Assembly (NCBI GenBank): GCA_036502405.1
Contig: DASXYP010000066.1
Span: 1-64,000 of the forward strand
Length of the DNA stretch: 64,000 bases
Direction: 5' to 3'
Source of the DNA: Chersky-806 sp036502405
GTDB taxonomy: Bacteria; Actinomycetota; Acidimicrobiia; IMCC26256; JAENVU01
Shown one piece after another: positions 1 through 7,925 of this stretch (the first letter of the stretch is position 1; every line of letters begins with the position of its first letter). The translations under genes and the position numbers were made by a program. The notes under the pieces were generated by a model. The model made no database searches and was not told the origin of the DNA. It saw nothing but the letters and a program-made list of their open reading frames with translations.

Positions 1-731
1 TGGAACCGGCACCAGGTCATGAGGTGCTCGACCGACGCGACGAGGCCGGCGGCCGGTCGGTCGACGGGACCGAGCTCCCAGAGCCGCTGCCACCCCATGC
101 CTCGGATCATGTGTGAGCTCGTGCCGTTGACCCAGTGGGGCGCCGCCACCGAGCTCGTGATCGCCTCGTCCGCGGCGAAGCACGCGGACCGCAGGTCGAG
201 CGGGCGGAGCAGCCGCTCGCGCACGAACGACTCGAACGGCCGGCCGGCAACCCGCGCCACCACGGCACCCGCGATCGAGAACCCCGCGTTGCTGTACGAG
301 AAGCCTTCGCCCGGCGCGAAGAGACGGCGTGCATCGCGCAGCCGCGTGAGGTCGTCCCACGCGCGGGTGACGAACAGGTGGTCACCGTCGAAGCCGGCCT
401 GGTGGCTGAGCGAGCGCTCGACCGTGATCGCCTCGAGGTCGAGGCCGGTGGCCGGGCCGAGCTCCGGCAGGTAGCGGGCGACCGGGTCGTCGAGCGCGAG
501 CCGGCCCTCCTGGACGAGCAGCATCACCGCCGCGGAGGTGAAGGTCTTGCTGATCGACCCGACCTGGAAGAGGGTGGCGGGACGCACCGGGGCGGGAGCC
601 TCGACGTTGGTGATCCCGTGGGCGGCCGTGACGCACTCGTCGCCGACCATGATGCCCGCCGTGGCCCCCGGGACGTGGTGTCGCTCGGCCGCGGCCCGGA
701 GTGCCGCGCCGAGCTCGTCCGCGATCGCCAT
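1..731 (-). CDS. Serine hydrolase of the beta-lactamase/transpeptidase-like family, 3' end cut by window edge
   Basis: The minus-strand frame from ATG 731 runs off the left edge after about 243 codons. It shows the class C beta-lactamase/esterase/DD-peptidase signature. A nucleophile motif SISK lies at residues 59-62, and the Tyr-Ser-Asn triad motif lies at 146-148. The last third, including any HxG motif, lies outside the window. There is no obvious signal peptide, so a cytoplasmic esterase or carboxypeptidase-like role is more likely than antibiotic resistance; the substrate cannot be read. The start is supported by the -10-like TACCGT six bases upstream and by the absence of a Shine-Dalgarno. 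The gene is divergent from the crotonase at 859 and shares a short promoter region with it. Confidence 0.85.
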   Translation of the reverse strand, partial: MAIADELGAALRAAAERHHVPGATAGIMVGDECVTAAHGITNVEAPAPVRPATLFQVGSISKTFTSAAVMLLVQEGRLALDDPVARYLPELGPATGLDLEAITVERSLSHQAGFDGDHLFVTRAWDDLTRLRDARRLFAPGEGFSYSNAGFSIAGAVVARVAGRPFESFVRERLLRPLDLRSACFAADEAITSSVAAPHWVNGTSSHMIRGMGWQRLWELGPVDRPAAGLVASVEHLMTWCRF

Positions 732-737
732 GCGCGG

Positions 738-743
738 ACGGTA
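738..743 (-). promoter_or_regulatory. -10 element of leaderless hydrolase gene (TACCGT)
   Basis: TACCGT read on the minus strand ends six bases before ATG 731. The same hexamer at the same spacing precedes ATG 859 and ATG 11140. No ribosome binding site fits between, so transcription probably starts at or next to the start codon. No clear -35 is visible. Confidence 0.5.
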
Positions 744-846
744 ACCCAGCACCCGGCGACCGCACCGACGGGCCGCCGATCCTCCGGGCCGCGACCCTCG
801 GGCCCTGGCTTCGGTCGCGGAGTTCCGCCCCCGCCGCCCTGCCCGG

Positions 847-852
847 TACCGT
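847..852 (+). promoter_or_regulatory. -10 element of leaderless crotonase gene (TACCGT)
   Basis: TACCGT, then six bases, then ATG 859. This is the mirror partner of the 738-743 site. The intergenic region is therefore a divergent promoter pair, with both transcripts predicted to be leaderless. Confidence 0.5.
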
Positions 853-858
853 GCGCGC

Positions 859-1560
859 ATGACCGAACCCGTAACGCTCTCCCGTGACCAGGACGTCGCC
901 GTCGTCACCATCGACGACGGCAAGGCGAACGCCCTCTCGTTCGGGGTGCTCGATGCGGTCAACGCCGCGCTCGACGAGGCCGAGGCGTCGGCCAAGGCGG
1001 TCGTCGTCAACGGCCGGGAGGGGAAGTTCTCGGCGGGCTTCGACCTCGGCGTCATGACCGGCGACATCGCCGACGCCCGCCGGATGCTCGCGTGCGGCGC
1101 GACCCTCGGCCTGCGGCTGTTCACGTTCCCCATGCCCGTCGTGCTCGGGGTCACCGGGCACGCACTCGCGATGGGCGGGATCCTCACGACGACGGCGGAC
1201 TACCGCGTCGGTGCCGACGGCCCGTACAAGATCGGTCTCAACGAGGTCGCGATCGGCATGCCCGTGCCCACGTTCGGCGTCGAGCTCTGCCGAGACCGCC
1301 TCTCCCCCTCCTGGTTCGTGCGGTGCGTGCAGAGCGCCACCCTCTGCACGCCGGCGCAGGCGGTCGAGGCCGGGTTCCTCGACGAGGTCGTGCCGCTCGG
1401 CGAAGTGCCGGACCGCGCGCTCGCGGTCGCGACCCAGCTCGCGGAGACGGTCCACCCCGGGCCGTTCCGCACGACCCGCACCAACGTTCGCGGAGCACTG
1501 GCCGCGCGGCTGCAGGCGGGCCTCGAGGCCGACATGGCCCTCTTCGACGTCACGACCTGA
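859..1560 (+). CDS. Enoyl-CoA hydratase/isomerase family protein (crotonase fold)
   Basis: The product is 233 residues with the crotonase fold along its whole length. It binds an acyl-CoA thioester and stabilises the enolate through an oxyanion hole built by the SAGFDL stretch (58-63) and the GHALAMGG turn (100-107). Crotonases that hydrate use two glutamates. The first is normally in the helix after the glycine turn, and here that stretch reads ILTTTAD with no Glu. The second (Glu129 in LNEVAIGM) is present. This pattern fits an enoyl-CoA isomerase or another single-acid crotonase better than a classic hydratase. The length is a little short for the family (about 250-260). The product is probably a soluble cytoplasmic enzyme of fatty acid or sterol side-chain breakdown; the exact substrate is unknown. 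Confidence 0.88.
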   Translation: MTEPVTLSRDQDVAVVTIDDGKANALSFGVLDAVNAALDEAEASAKAVVVNGREGKFSAGFDLGVMTGDIADARRMLACGATLGLRLFTFPMPVVLGVTGHALAMGGILTTTADYRVGADGPYKIGLNEVAIGMPVPTFGVELCRDRLSPSWFVRCVQSATLCTPAQAVEAGFLDEVVPLGEVPDRALAVATQLAETVHPGPFRTTRTNVRGALAARLQAGLEADMALFDVTT

Positions 1561-1608
1561 CTCCGGCGCCAACCCGCGCTCACGCAGCCGGCTCCCGGCG
1601 GTCAACCC

Positions 1609-2052
1609 CTACGCGGGAATGAGCTGCAGCAGCAGGACCGCGAAGATCGCGCCGAAGCACACGACGTGGTCGTGCAGGATCGAGCGGGCCAGGCGCGACG
1701 AGGTTGCGGCGTCGTCGCTCGCCCGCCCGAGGCGAACCGCGTTCCGGACAGTGCGACCCAGCGCGAGCCCGATCGCCACGAGCGCGAGGAGCAACGAGGC
1801 GATCGCCCGCCAGCGCGCCAGGTCGCACCGGACGATCTCGGCGACCAGCGCCCCGACCGTGACGAGCATCGCGACCGGGACCAGCCGGTTCATCGGGCGC
1901 GCCGCGGTCGTCACGCGCGCGTAGTACCGCGAGATCGAAGCGAGCACCTCCGCGGGAAGCACGCCGCGCCCACGCGCCTGGACGTCGAACATCAGGTCGA
2001 ACCAGAGCACCGCCAGCAGGAAGCCGGCGCCGGCCGACGCGAGGGCTCGCAC
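1609..2052 (-). CDS. Small four-helix membrane protein, function unknown
   Basis: The product is 147 residues with about four hydrophobic segments: near 4-22, 58-74, 83-100 and 128-145. The first helix carries acidic residues (FDLMFD), and a basic loop precedes the last helix. I do not recognise a family with confidence; the arrangement resembles small DUF1772-type membrane proteins. The start is GTG 2052, preceded at six bases by CAGACT with no Shine-Dalgarno. It converges with the upstream crotonase and lies downstream of, and in the same orientation as, the ArsR/AHSA1 pair, with a 66-bp gap. Confidence 0.7.
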   Translation of the reverse strand: MRALASAGAGFLLAVLWFDLMFDVQARGRGVLPAEVLASISRYYARVTTAARPMNRLVPVAMLVTVGALVAEIVRCDLARWRAIASLLLALVAIGLALGRTVRNAVRLGRASDDAATSSRLARSILHDHVVCFGAIFAVLLLQLIPA

Positions 2053-2058
2053 CCGGGG

Positions 2059-2064
2059 AGTCTG
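2059..2064 (-). promoter_or_regulatory. Possible -10 of leaderless gene (CAGACT)
   Basis: CAGACT on the minus strand, six bases before GTG 2052. The same hexamer at the same spacing precedes GTG 36160. It deviates from TANNNT at the first base, so support is weaker than for the TACCGT sites. Confidence 0.35.
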
Positions 2065-2118
2065 GCCGGTGCGGCGGCCCGAGTCGCAGGACCCGGGCCG
2101 CCGTCGGGAGACCGGGTC

Positions 2119-2568
2119 TCAGATCCCCTGCACGTAGGCCTCGAACTTGTCGAAGCTGCTCTGCATCCCCGCCATCGCCTCGGGCGAGCGGTACTGCTCG
2201 GGCACGTTGGTCTGGTGGATCACGACCTCGGTCCGGCCGCCGCCGACGTCCGAGAAGGTGATGGTGGTGGTCATCCCGCCCTCGACCTCCGGCTCGGTGA
2301 AGACCAGGCGCTCGGGCGGCGCGATCTCCACGTAGACCGCCTTCATCGGGTACTCCTCACCATCGGAGTCGTTCACCATGATCGTCTCGAACGCGCCTCC
2401 CGGTCGCAGGTCGACGGTGATGTTCTCGACCGGCGTCGTCACCCCGACCGGTCCCCAGAAGTGCGCGAGGTCCTCGGGCTCGGTCATGCACCGGAACACG
2501 AGGTCCCGGGGTGCGTCGTAGGTCCGGGTGTAGGTGACCTCTCCGACGTTCGTGCCTGCGTTCGTCAT
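2119..2568 (-). CDS. SRPBCC/AHSA1-family protein partnered with ArsR repressor
   Basis: The product is 149 residues of the START/Bet v1-like AHSA1 group. The N-terminal strand YTRTYDAPRDLVF, the central FWGP and LRPGGAF turns, and a C-terminal helix ending in FEAYVQGI fit the fold, which forms a hydrophobic ligand cavity. Such proteins typically sit beside ArsR regulators, and their ligand or enzymatic role is mostly undefined. The ATG overlaps the TGA of the ArsR gene (ATGA at 2565-2568), so it is translationally coupled as second gene of the operon. Soluble. A second pair of the same architecture is at 31912-32699. Confidence 0.88.
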   Translation of the reverse strand: MTNAGTNVGEVTYTRTYDAPRDLVFRCMTEPEDLAHFWGPVGVTTPVENITVDLRPGGAFETIMVNDSDGEEYPMKAVYVEIAPPERLVFTEPEVEGGMTTTITFSDVGGGRTEVVIHQTNVPEQYRSPEAMAGMQSSFDKFEAYVQGI

Positions 2569-2909
2569 GACGTGCTTCCCTTCTCGGTTCGTTGGATGTC
2601 CCGGAGGTGGTCCCCGAGACGGTCGAATCGGCGGTTCCAGGTCGTTCGGCTGTGCTCGATCCAGTCGACCGCGCGGTCGAGCGGCTCGGCCTCCATGCGG
2701 CAGGGCCGGTACTGCGCGTTCCGCCCCCGGCTGATGAGGCCGGCGTGCTCGAGCACCTTCAGGTGCTTGGACACGCCTTGGAGGCTCATCGCGAACGGCT
2801 CGGCGAGCTCGTTCACCGTCGCCTCACCGGTGGCCAGCCGGGCGAGGATCGCCCGTCGGGTCGGGTCGGCGAGCGCACCGAACGTGACGCTCAGGGTGTC
2901 GGTCTCCAT
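2565..2909 (-). CDS. ArsR-family winged-helix repressor
   Basis: The product is 114 residues from ATG 2909. It has the ArsR core: ALADPTRRAIL at the N-terminal helix, then the recognition helix around SLQGVSKHLKVLE, and the wing. There is no cysteine metal site of the ArsR/SmtB type, so it probably senses an organic ligand or acts with the coupled AHSA1 protein. A longer reading from TTG 2936 is possible, but ATG 2909 has a Shine-Dalgarno (GAGGA) six bases upstream and leaves the operator outside the coding region. The promoter and a three-half-site operator are immediately upstream at 2928-2976, which suggests negative autoregulation of the operon. Confidence 0.9.
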   Translation of the reverse strand: METDTLSVTFGALADPTRRAILARLATGEATVNELAEPFAMSLQGVSKHLKVLEHAGLISRGRNAQYRPCRMEAEPLDRAVDWIEHSRTTWNRRFDRLGDHLRDIQRTEKGSTS

Positions 2910-2927
2910 GCTGTCCTCAACCAGATC

Positions 2928-2976
2928 GTTGATCAACTGTACGGTTGATAATGAAGCAGCGCTCGCCCGATGTCAA
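2928..2976 (-). promoter_or_regulatory. Promoter with overlapping ArsR operator
   Basis: On the minus strand a perfect -35 TTGACA (2971-2976), a 17-base spacer and CATTAT (2948-2953) form a sigma70-type promoter. Half-sites GTTGAT/ATCAAC occur three times: 2928-2933, 2932-2937 (together the palindrome GTTGATCAAC) and 2944-2949. The inverted pair ATCAAC-N6-GTTGAT spans the -10 and the transcription start, an ideal place for autorepression. Confidence 0.7.
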
Positions 2977-3079
2977 GCGCGACGTCGAGGAGCCGGACTG
3001 CTCCGGGTACGTAGCATCGGCGTGCCGTCGGCCGCATCGAGCGCCCACCGGGCGGCGAGTCGACCGAGGGAGCCACGGC

Positions 3080-4234
3080 GTGGACGGACCCGACCCGAGC
3101 GAGCTGATCGACGTCGTGGTGGCGGAGACCGGGCTCGAGGACTTCGGCCCGGCGACCTTCCGTGACGGGCTCGACGTCCTGTGCGAGTCGATCGGTGCCG
3201 AGGCCGAGCTCAACGAGCTGGGCGGCTTCGCGGTGCGCGACACGCTGCTGGCCGCCCTGCGCACGCGCCTGCAGGTGACCGACTGGGTGCACCGGCACCC
3301 CGCCGTCCGGGACGAGCAGATCGACGCCCCTGTCGTCGTCATCGGCATGTTCCGGGCCGGCACGACCCTCCTCGGGCGGCTGCTCGACCAGGATCCCGGC
3401 AACCGGTCGCTCCTGCGCTGGGAGAGCGCCGACCCGGTGCCCCCACCGACACCGGTGGAGCTGCGCGCCGGTCCTCGCGTCGACGCCGCCCAGGCGGCCG
3501 TCGAGATGCTGGAGCAGCTGAACCCGGCGATGCGCGCGATCCACCACGAGGACGCGGACGGCCCCACCGAGTGCATCGCGGTGATGAGCCAGGACTTCAA
3601 GAGCCTCTCCTGGGAGGCGATCACGAACGTCCCCACCTACGGGCGTTGGCTCCTCGACGTCGACCAGCGCTCGGCGTACGAGCACCACCGGCAGGTCCTG
3701 CAGATCCTGCAGAGCGGCGGTGCCCGGGGTCGGTGGACGCTGAAGAGCCCGCACCACGCCATCGCGCTCGACGCCCTGACCGCGGTGTACCCGGATGCAC
3801 GGCTGGTCCTCCTCCACCGTGACCCGGTCGTGCTGTGCGCGTCCGTGTGCAGCCTCATCTCGACGCTGTCCGGGACCTTCACCGACTTCGACCACACCGC
3901 GTACATCGCGGCGAAGTGGCCGGCGATGCTCGAGGAGTCGGTGCGGCGGATCGACACGTTCCGCGACGAGCATCCCGAGCACCCGGTCGTCGACGTGCAG
4001 TACGCGGACCTGGTCGCCGACCCGGTTGCGACCGTCCGGAGCATCTACGAAGGTTGCGGCGACGTCCTCGATCCTGTCGCCGCGGCCGCGGTCAACGCGT
4101 TCGTCGACGCGCACCCCAAGGGCGCCCTCGGCGCGCACCGCTACGACGTGACGCAGTTCGGGCTCGACCCCGCTGAGCTGCGCGACCGCTTCGCCGGCTA
4201 CGTGGACCGCTATGCGGTCCCGACCGAGCGATAG
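3080..4234 (+). CDS. Sulfotransferase-family protein (paralogue 1)
   Basis: The product is 384 residues from GTG 3080, which has a GAGGGAG ribosome site at good spacing. The PAPS 5'-phosphosulfate loop is visible as GMFRAGTTLLGRLL (about 89-102). The 3'-phosphate region is LLHRDP near 243-250. These bacterial sulfotransferase-like proteins are large families in actinobacteria; they are presumed to transfer sulfate from PAPS to a hydroxyl, with substrate unknown. The N-terminal ETGLEDFG...RDGLDVL block is shared with the paralogue at 15503, which confirms the start. Soluble. The gene is divergent from the ArsR operon and convergent with the transporter fusion, with a 15-bp gap. Confidence 0.85.
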   Translation: MDGPDPSELIDVVVAETGLEDFGPATFRDGLDVLCESIGAEAELNELGGFAVRDTLLAALRTRLQVTDWVHRHPAVRDEQIDAPVVVIGMFRAGTTLLGRLLDQDPGNRSLLRWESADPVPPPTPVELRAGPRVDAAQAAVEMLEQLNPAMRAIHHEDADGPTECIAVMSQDFKSLSWEAITNVPTYGRWLLDVDQRSAYEHHRQVLQILQSGGARGRWTLKSPHHAIALDALTAVYPDARLVLLHRDPVVLCASVCSLISTLSGTFTDFDHTAYIAAKWPAMLEESVRRIDTFRDEHPEHPVVDVQYADLVADPVATVRSIYEGCGDVLDPVAAAAVNAFVDAHPKGALGAHRYDVTQFGLDPAELRDRFAGYVDRYAVPTER

Positions 4235-4249
4235 CGACCCGGGACACCG

Positions 4250-7200
4250 TCAGCCGACGACGGTGCCGCCCAGGTAGGCGTGGTCGAGCGCCGGACCGAC
4301 CTCCGCCGGTGCGCCGAGCAGCTCGATGCGACCGTGCAGCATGATCGCCGCGATGTCGGCGACCCCGAGGACCTCGTGCGCGAATTGCTCGACGACCAGG
4401 ATCGACACGCCGCTCTCGGCGATGCGCTTCACCACCTGGTAGAGCTCCTCGACGATCAGCGGGGCGAGGCCCATCGACAGCTCGTCGAGCAGCAGCACCT
4501 TCGGGTCCGACGCCAGGGCCCGGGCCATCGCGAGCATCTGCTGCTCGCCCCCGGACAGCGTGCCGGCGACCTGCTTGCGACGGTCGGCCAGGCGCGGGAA
4601 CTGCTCGAACGAGCGCTCGAGCACCTGCGAGAACGACACCCCGGTGTAGGTGGCCATCCGCAGGTTCTCGGTCACCGTGAGGTTCGGGAAGATGCCCCGC
4701 CCCTCGGGCACGAGGCAGACCCCGTCGCGAGCGAGCTGGTCCGAGGCCATCCGCCTGACGTCGCGTCCTGCGACCTCGACCGACCCCTTGGTCACGCCGA
4801 GCTGGCCGCTTGCGATCTTCAGCGCCGTGGACTTGCCCGCACCGTTGGGCCCGAGGAGTGCGAAGACGTGACCCTCGGGCACGACCAGGTCGAGCCCGTG
4901 GATGATCTCGATGTTCCCGTACGCGGCGCGGACGTCTCGCAGTGCCAGCGCGACGGGCGCGCCGTCTGCACCGGCCAGGGTCGCCGCGGTCACGTCCCGG
5001 ACCCGCATCGCGTCGAGGCTCGGAGCGACCTCCGCGACCAGCTGCTCGCGATCGTCGCCGAGGTACGCCGCGCGGACCGCGTCGCTCGCCTGCACCTCCG
5101 TCGGCGTCCCGCGGCTGATGATCTTGCCGAAGTCCAGGACGTGGATGTTCTCGCAGGCGCCCATCACGAAGCTCATGTCGTGCTCGACGAGCAGGATCGC
5201 GAGGCCGTCCGCTGCGAGCTCCCGCAGCAGATCGCTCAGGGCGGCCGTCTCGGTTGCGTCGAGCCCGGACGACGGCTCGTCGAGCAGGAGGACGCGCGGC
5301 TTGCTGGCCAGCGCCCGGGCGACCTCGACCAGGCGCTGGGTGCCGGTGGGCAGTGAGTCGACCCGATCGCCGGCGACCGCCTGCAGACCGACGCGCGCGA
5401 TGAGGAGGTCGGCGAGCTCAGCGGGATCGAACTTCTCGCGCGACCAGGCCCGGCGCATCTCCGCCGCGACCAGCACGTTGTCGCGCGCGCTCAGGGTGTC
5501 GAAGGTCTCCAGGCGCTGGAAGGTGCGACCGATCCCCAGGCGGGCCCGCTGGTGCGGCTTGCTCTGGGTGATGTCCGTGCCGTCGATGAGCACCCGACCC
5601 GCGGTCGGCGCCTGCAGGCCCGTGATCACGTTGAACAGGGTCGTCTTGCCCGCACCGTTCGGGCCGATGAGACCGGTGACGTGGCCGGGCCGGACGTCGA
5701 TCGACACGCCCTCGAGCACCTGGAGCCCGCCGAAGCGCACCGCGACGTCCGAGATGTCGAGCAGTGCCGGTGCCGTCGCGCCGTCGACGCGCGCCGCGGC
5801 CGCGGCCACGGGGATCGGGGCGACGACCGGGACCGGTTCCGGGGCCGGTGCGCCCGCGGGGCCCACGGCGGGGGTGCTGCGCTCCTGCCAACGGTTGCTG
5901 ATGTCGGTGATCACGCCTTCGGGGTTGCGGCCGATGCTGATTCCGGCGAGGCCGGGGCCGAGCTTGGCCTCGAGGTCCACCACGTCCAGGTTGATGCCCG
6001 GGATGCTGAGCCCGTGAGGGAAGATCACGGTGATCCAGGTGAAGAGCTGGAGCAGCACTCCGCCGAGCAGGGCGCCGGAGACGATCGACGCGCCGCCGAC
6101 CACCAGCAGGAGCAGGTAGGGCAGGCCGGTGAGCATCTGGAAGTCGAGCGTGCTCGCCGTGCCCCGGGCGGTGCCGAGCAGCGCGCCCGCGAACCCCGCG
6201 ATCGCAGCGGACAGCATGAACACGCTGAGCTTCGTCCGCGACAGGTTGACCCCGAGCGTGGCGCAGGCGGCCGGGCTGTCGCGCATGGCGACCAGTCGGC
6301 GGCCGTAGCCACCCCGCCGGAGGGCCACGACGATCATCCCGACGACCCCGAACAGGACGCCGGTGAGGATCAGGAAGCCGGCGTCGCGCGGGAAGTCGAT
6401 GCCGAAGAGGGTGAAGGGCGCGCTGATGTCGGTGCCGAAGAACTTGAGGTCCGCGATGTTGCGACCTTGGCCGCCGAACACCTCGGGCTGGTCGAAGATC
6501 ACGAACTCCGCCATCCGCGCGAACGCCATGGTCGCGAGCGCGAGGTAGAGCCCGCGCAGTCGCAGCGCGGGTAATGCCATGAGCACGCCGAACGGGACCG
6601 CGACGATCGCGCCGACGAGCAGGAGCAGCGGGTTGCCCGGCGCCAAGAGCTTCAGGCCGAACAGCTCGCCGCCCGCGGTCGAGAACTCGAAGGTCGCCCA
6701 CGCGCCGATGCCCACGAACGTGATCTGGGCGAGTGAGATCTGGCCCGACCAGCCGGTGAGCGGCACGAGCGACACCATGATCAGCGCGGTGACGAGCGCG
6801 ATGGTCAGGCGCCTCACGTTCGGACGGTCGAGACCGCCCGAGAGGATCAGCACCGTGACGAAGACGATCGCGAAGCCGACGAGCGCGCGCCGCAGGCTGA
6901 TGAGGCGCGGGCTCTTGAGCGCGTAGGACTTCTTGCCCTCGATGCGGTCCTGGGGCAGGAACAGCAGGGCCAGGAACAGGATGATCGTCGGGATCGCGAA
7001 TGAGGCCGAGCTCCAGCGACCGGTCCAGGTGAGGAAGTTCTGCTGGAACGAGATCGAGAGGCCGATGATCAGGCCCCCGACGTAGGTGAGCGGGAGGCTC
7101 TTGAGCCGCCCGATGATCGCGGCGGCGAACGCGTCGACGATGAGCAGGGTCAGAACCTCGATGCTGAGCGTGCTCAGCTCCTCGGCGAGGAAGATGCCGG

Positions 7201-7915
7201 CGATCGCGGCCATCGCCGCGCCCAGGGCCCACGAGGCGGCCGAGACCCGGCCCGGGCGTACGCCGTTCAGCCCTGCGAGGTCGCGGTTGTCGACCACCGC
7301 GCGCATCGCGACGCCGAGCCGGGTCCGGTACAGCACGAAGCGCAGCACGATCGCGATGACGATCCCCGCGACGATCGTGATCAGCCGGTAGTAGGGCATG
7401 AACGTCTTGCCGATGTTGAACCCGTCACTGCCGAAGAAGGTGCCGATCGCGTGCGGATCGCCGGGGGGCCAGATGAACGCGGCCATCCCGATCAGGGCGA
7501 GCATGAGACCGATGGTGACGACGAGCTGCGCGACCAGCGGTGCCGTCGCGAGGCGCCTCATGAGGAGTCGTTCGATGCCCGCGCCGAAGAGCGGTGCGGC
7601 CACGAGCACGGTGAGGGCCAGGGCGAGGATCGTCTGGATCCCGTAGTTGACCTTCAGCTCCCAGTAGACGAACGCCATGAACATGCCGATGGCGCCCTGG
7701 GCGAAGTTGAAGATGCCCGACGTCGTGTACGTCACGACGAGGCCGCTCGCCGCGACCGCGTAGATCGACCCGATCGTCACCCCGACGATCAGGAAGAAGA
7801 GGATCGAGTCGAACGAGACCGGCCGACCCGACCAGGACGCCTGGATCACGTAGCCGACGAACAGCGCGACCGCGAAGCCGGCAAGCACCGTCGAGCGGCG
7901 CGATCGGTCCATCAT
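4250..7915 (-). CDS. Branched-chain-type ABC importer: both permeases and both ATPases fused in one chain (LivH-LivM-LivG-LivF)
   Basis: One uninterrupted 1221-codon frame carries all four membrane-complex parts of a hydrophobic amino acid/amide importer. Residues 1 to about 330 are a LivH-like permease (GIFNFAQGA motif). About 335-665 are a LivM-like permease (GWSGQISLAQ near 390). About 678-717 are a Pro/Ala-rich linker. About 718-955 are a LivG-like ATPase: Walker A GPNGAGKTT near 750, Walker B LLLDEPSSGLD, and a TGTQRLVE variant signature. About 988-1221 are a LivF-like ATPase: Walker A near 1019 and LSGGEQQ near 1118. All catalytic motifs look intact, so this should be a functional single-chain half of the importer. 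The ATG lies 10 bases after the stop of the binding-protein gene, in one operon. Substrate is not readable; the KstR-like operator upstream suggests a lipid or steroid-linked substrate. Confidence 0.95.
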   Translation of the reverse strand: MMDRSRRSTVLAGFAVALFVGYVIQASWSGRPVSFDSILFFLIVGVTIGSIYAVAASGLVVTYTTSGIFNFAQGAIGMFMAFVYWELKVNYGIQTILALALTVLVAAPLFGAGIERLLMRRLATAPLVAQLVVTIGLMLALIGMAAFIWPPGDPHAIGTFFGSDGFNIGKTFMPYYRLITIVAGIVIAIVLRFVLYRTRLGVAMRAVVDNRDLAGLNGVRPGRVSAASWALGAAMAAIAGIFLAEELSTLSIEVLTLLIVDAFAAAIIGRLKSLPLTYVGGLIIGLSISFQQNFLTWTGRWSSASFAIPTIILFLALLFLPQDRIEGKKSYALKSPRLISLRRALVGFAIVFVTVLILSGGLDRPNVRRLTIALVTALIMVSLVPLTGWSGQISLAQITFVGIGAWATFEFSTAGGELFGLKLLAPGNPLLLLVGAIVAVPFGVLMALPALRLRGLYLALATMAFARMAEFVIFDQPEVFGGQGRNIADLKFFGTDISAPFTLFGIDFPRDAGFLILTGVLFGVVGMIVVALRRGGYGRRLVAMRDSPAACATLGVNLSRTKLSVFMLSAAIAGFAGALLGTARGTASTLDFQMLTGLPYLLLLVVGGASIVSGALLGGVLLQLFTWITVIFPHGLSIPGINLDVVDLEAKLGPGLAGISIGRNPEGVITDISNRWQERSTPAVGPAGAPAPEPVPVVAPIPVAAAAARVDGATAPALLDISDVAVRFGGLQVLEGVSIDVRPGHVTGLIGPNGAGKTTLFNVITGLQAPTAGRVLIDGTDITQSKPHQRARLGIGRTFQRLETFDTLSARDNVLVAAEMRRAWSREKFDPAELADLLIARVGLQAVAGDRVDSLPTGTQRLVEVARALASKPRVLLLDEPSSGLDATETAALSDLLRELAADGLAILLVEHDMSFVMGACENIHVLDFGKIISRGTPTEVQASDAVRAAYLGDDREQLVAEVAPSLDAMRVRDVTAATLAGADGAPVALALRDVRAAYGNIEIIHGLDLVVPEGHVFALLGPNGAGKSTALKIASGQLGVTKGSVEVAGRDVRRMASDQLARDGVCLVPEGRGIFPNLTVTENLRMATYTGVSFSQVLERSFEQFPRLADRRKQVAGTLSGGEQQMLAMARALASDPKVLLLDELSMGLAPLIVEELYQVVKRIAESGVSILVVEQFAHEVLGVADIAAIMLHGRIELLGAPAEVGPALDHAYLGGTVVG

Positions 7916-7925
7916 CGGCGGGAAG

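Noticed and set aside
2565..2936. ArsR start at TTG 2936
   Set aside because: It would put the operator palindrome inside the coding region; ATG 2909 has a proper ribosome site.
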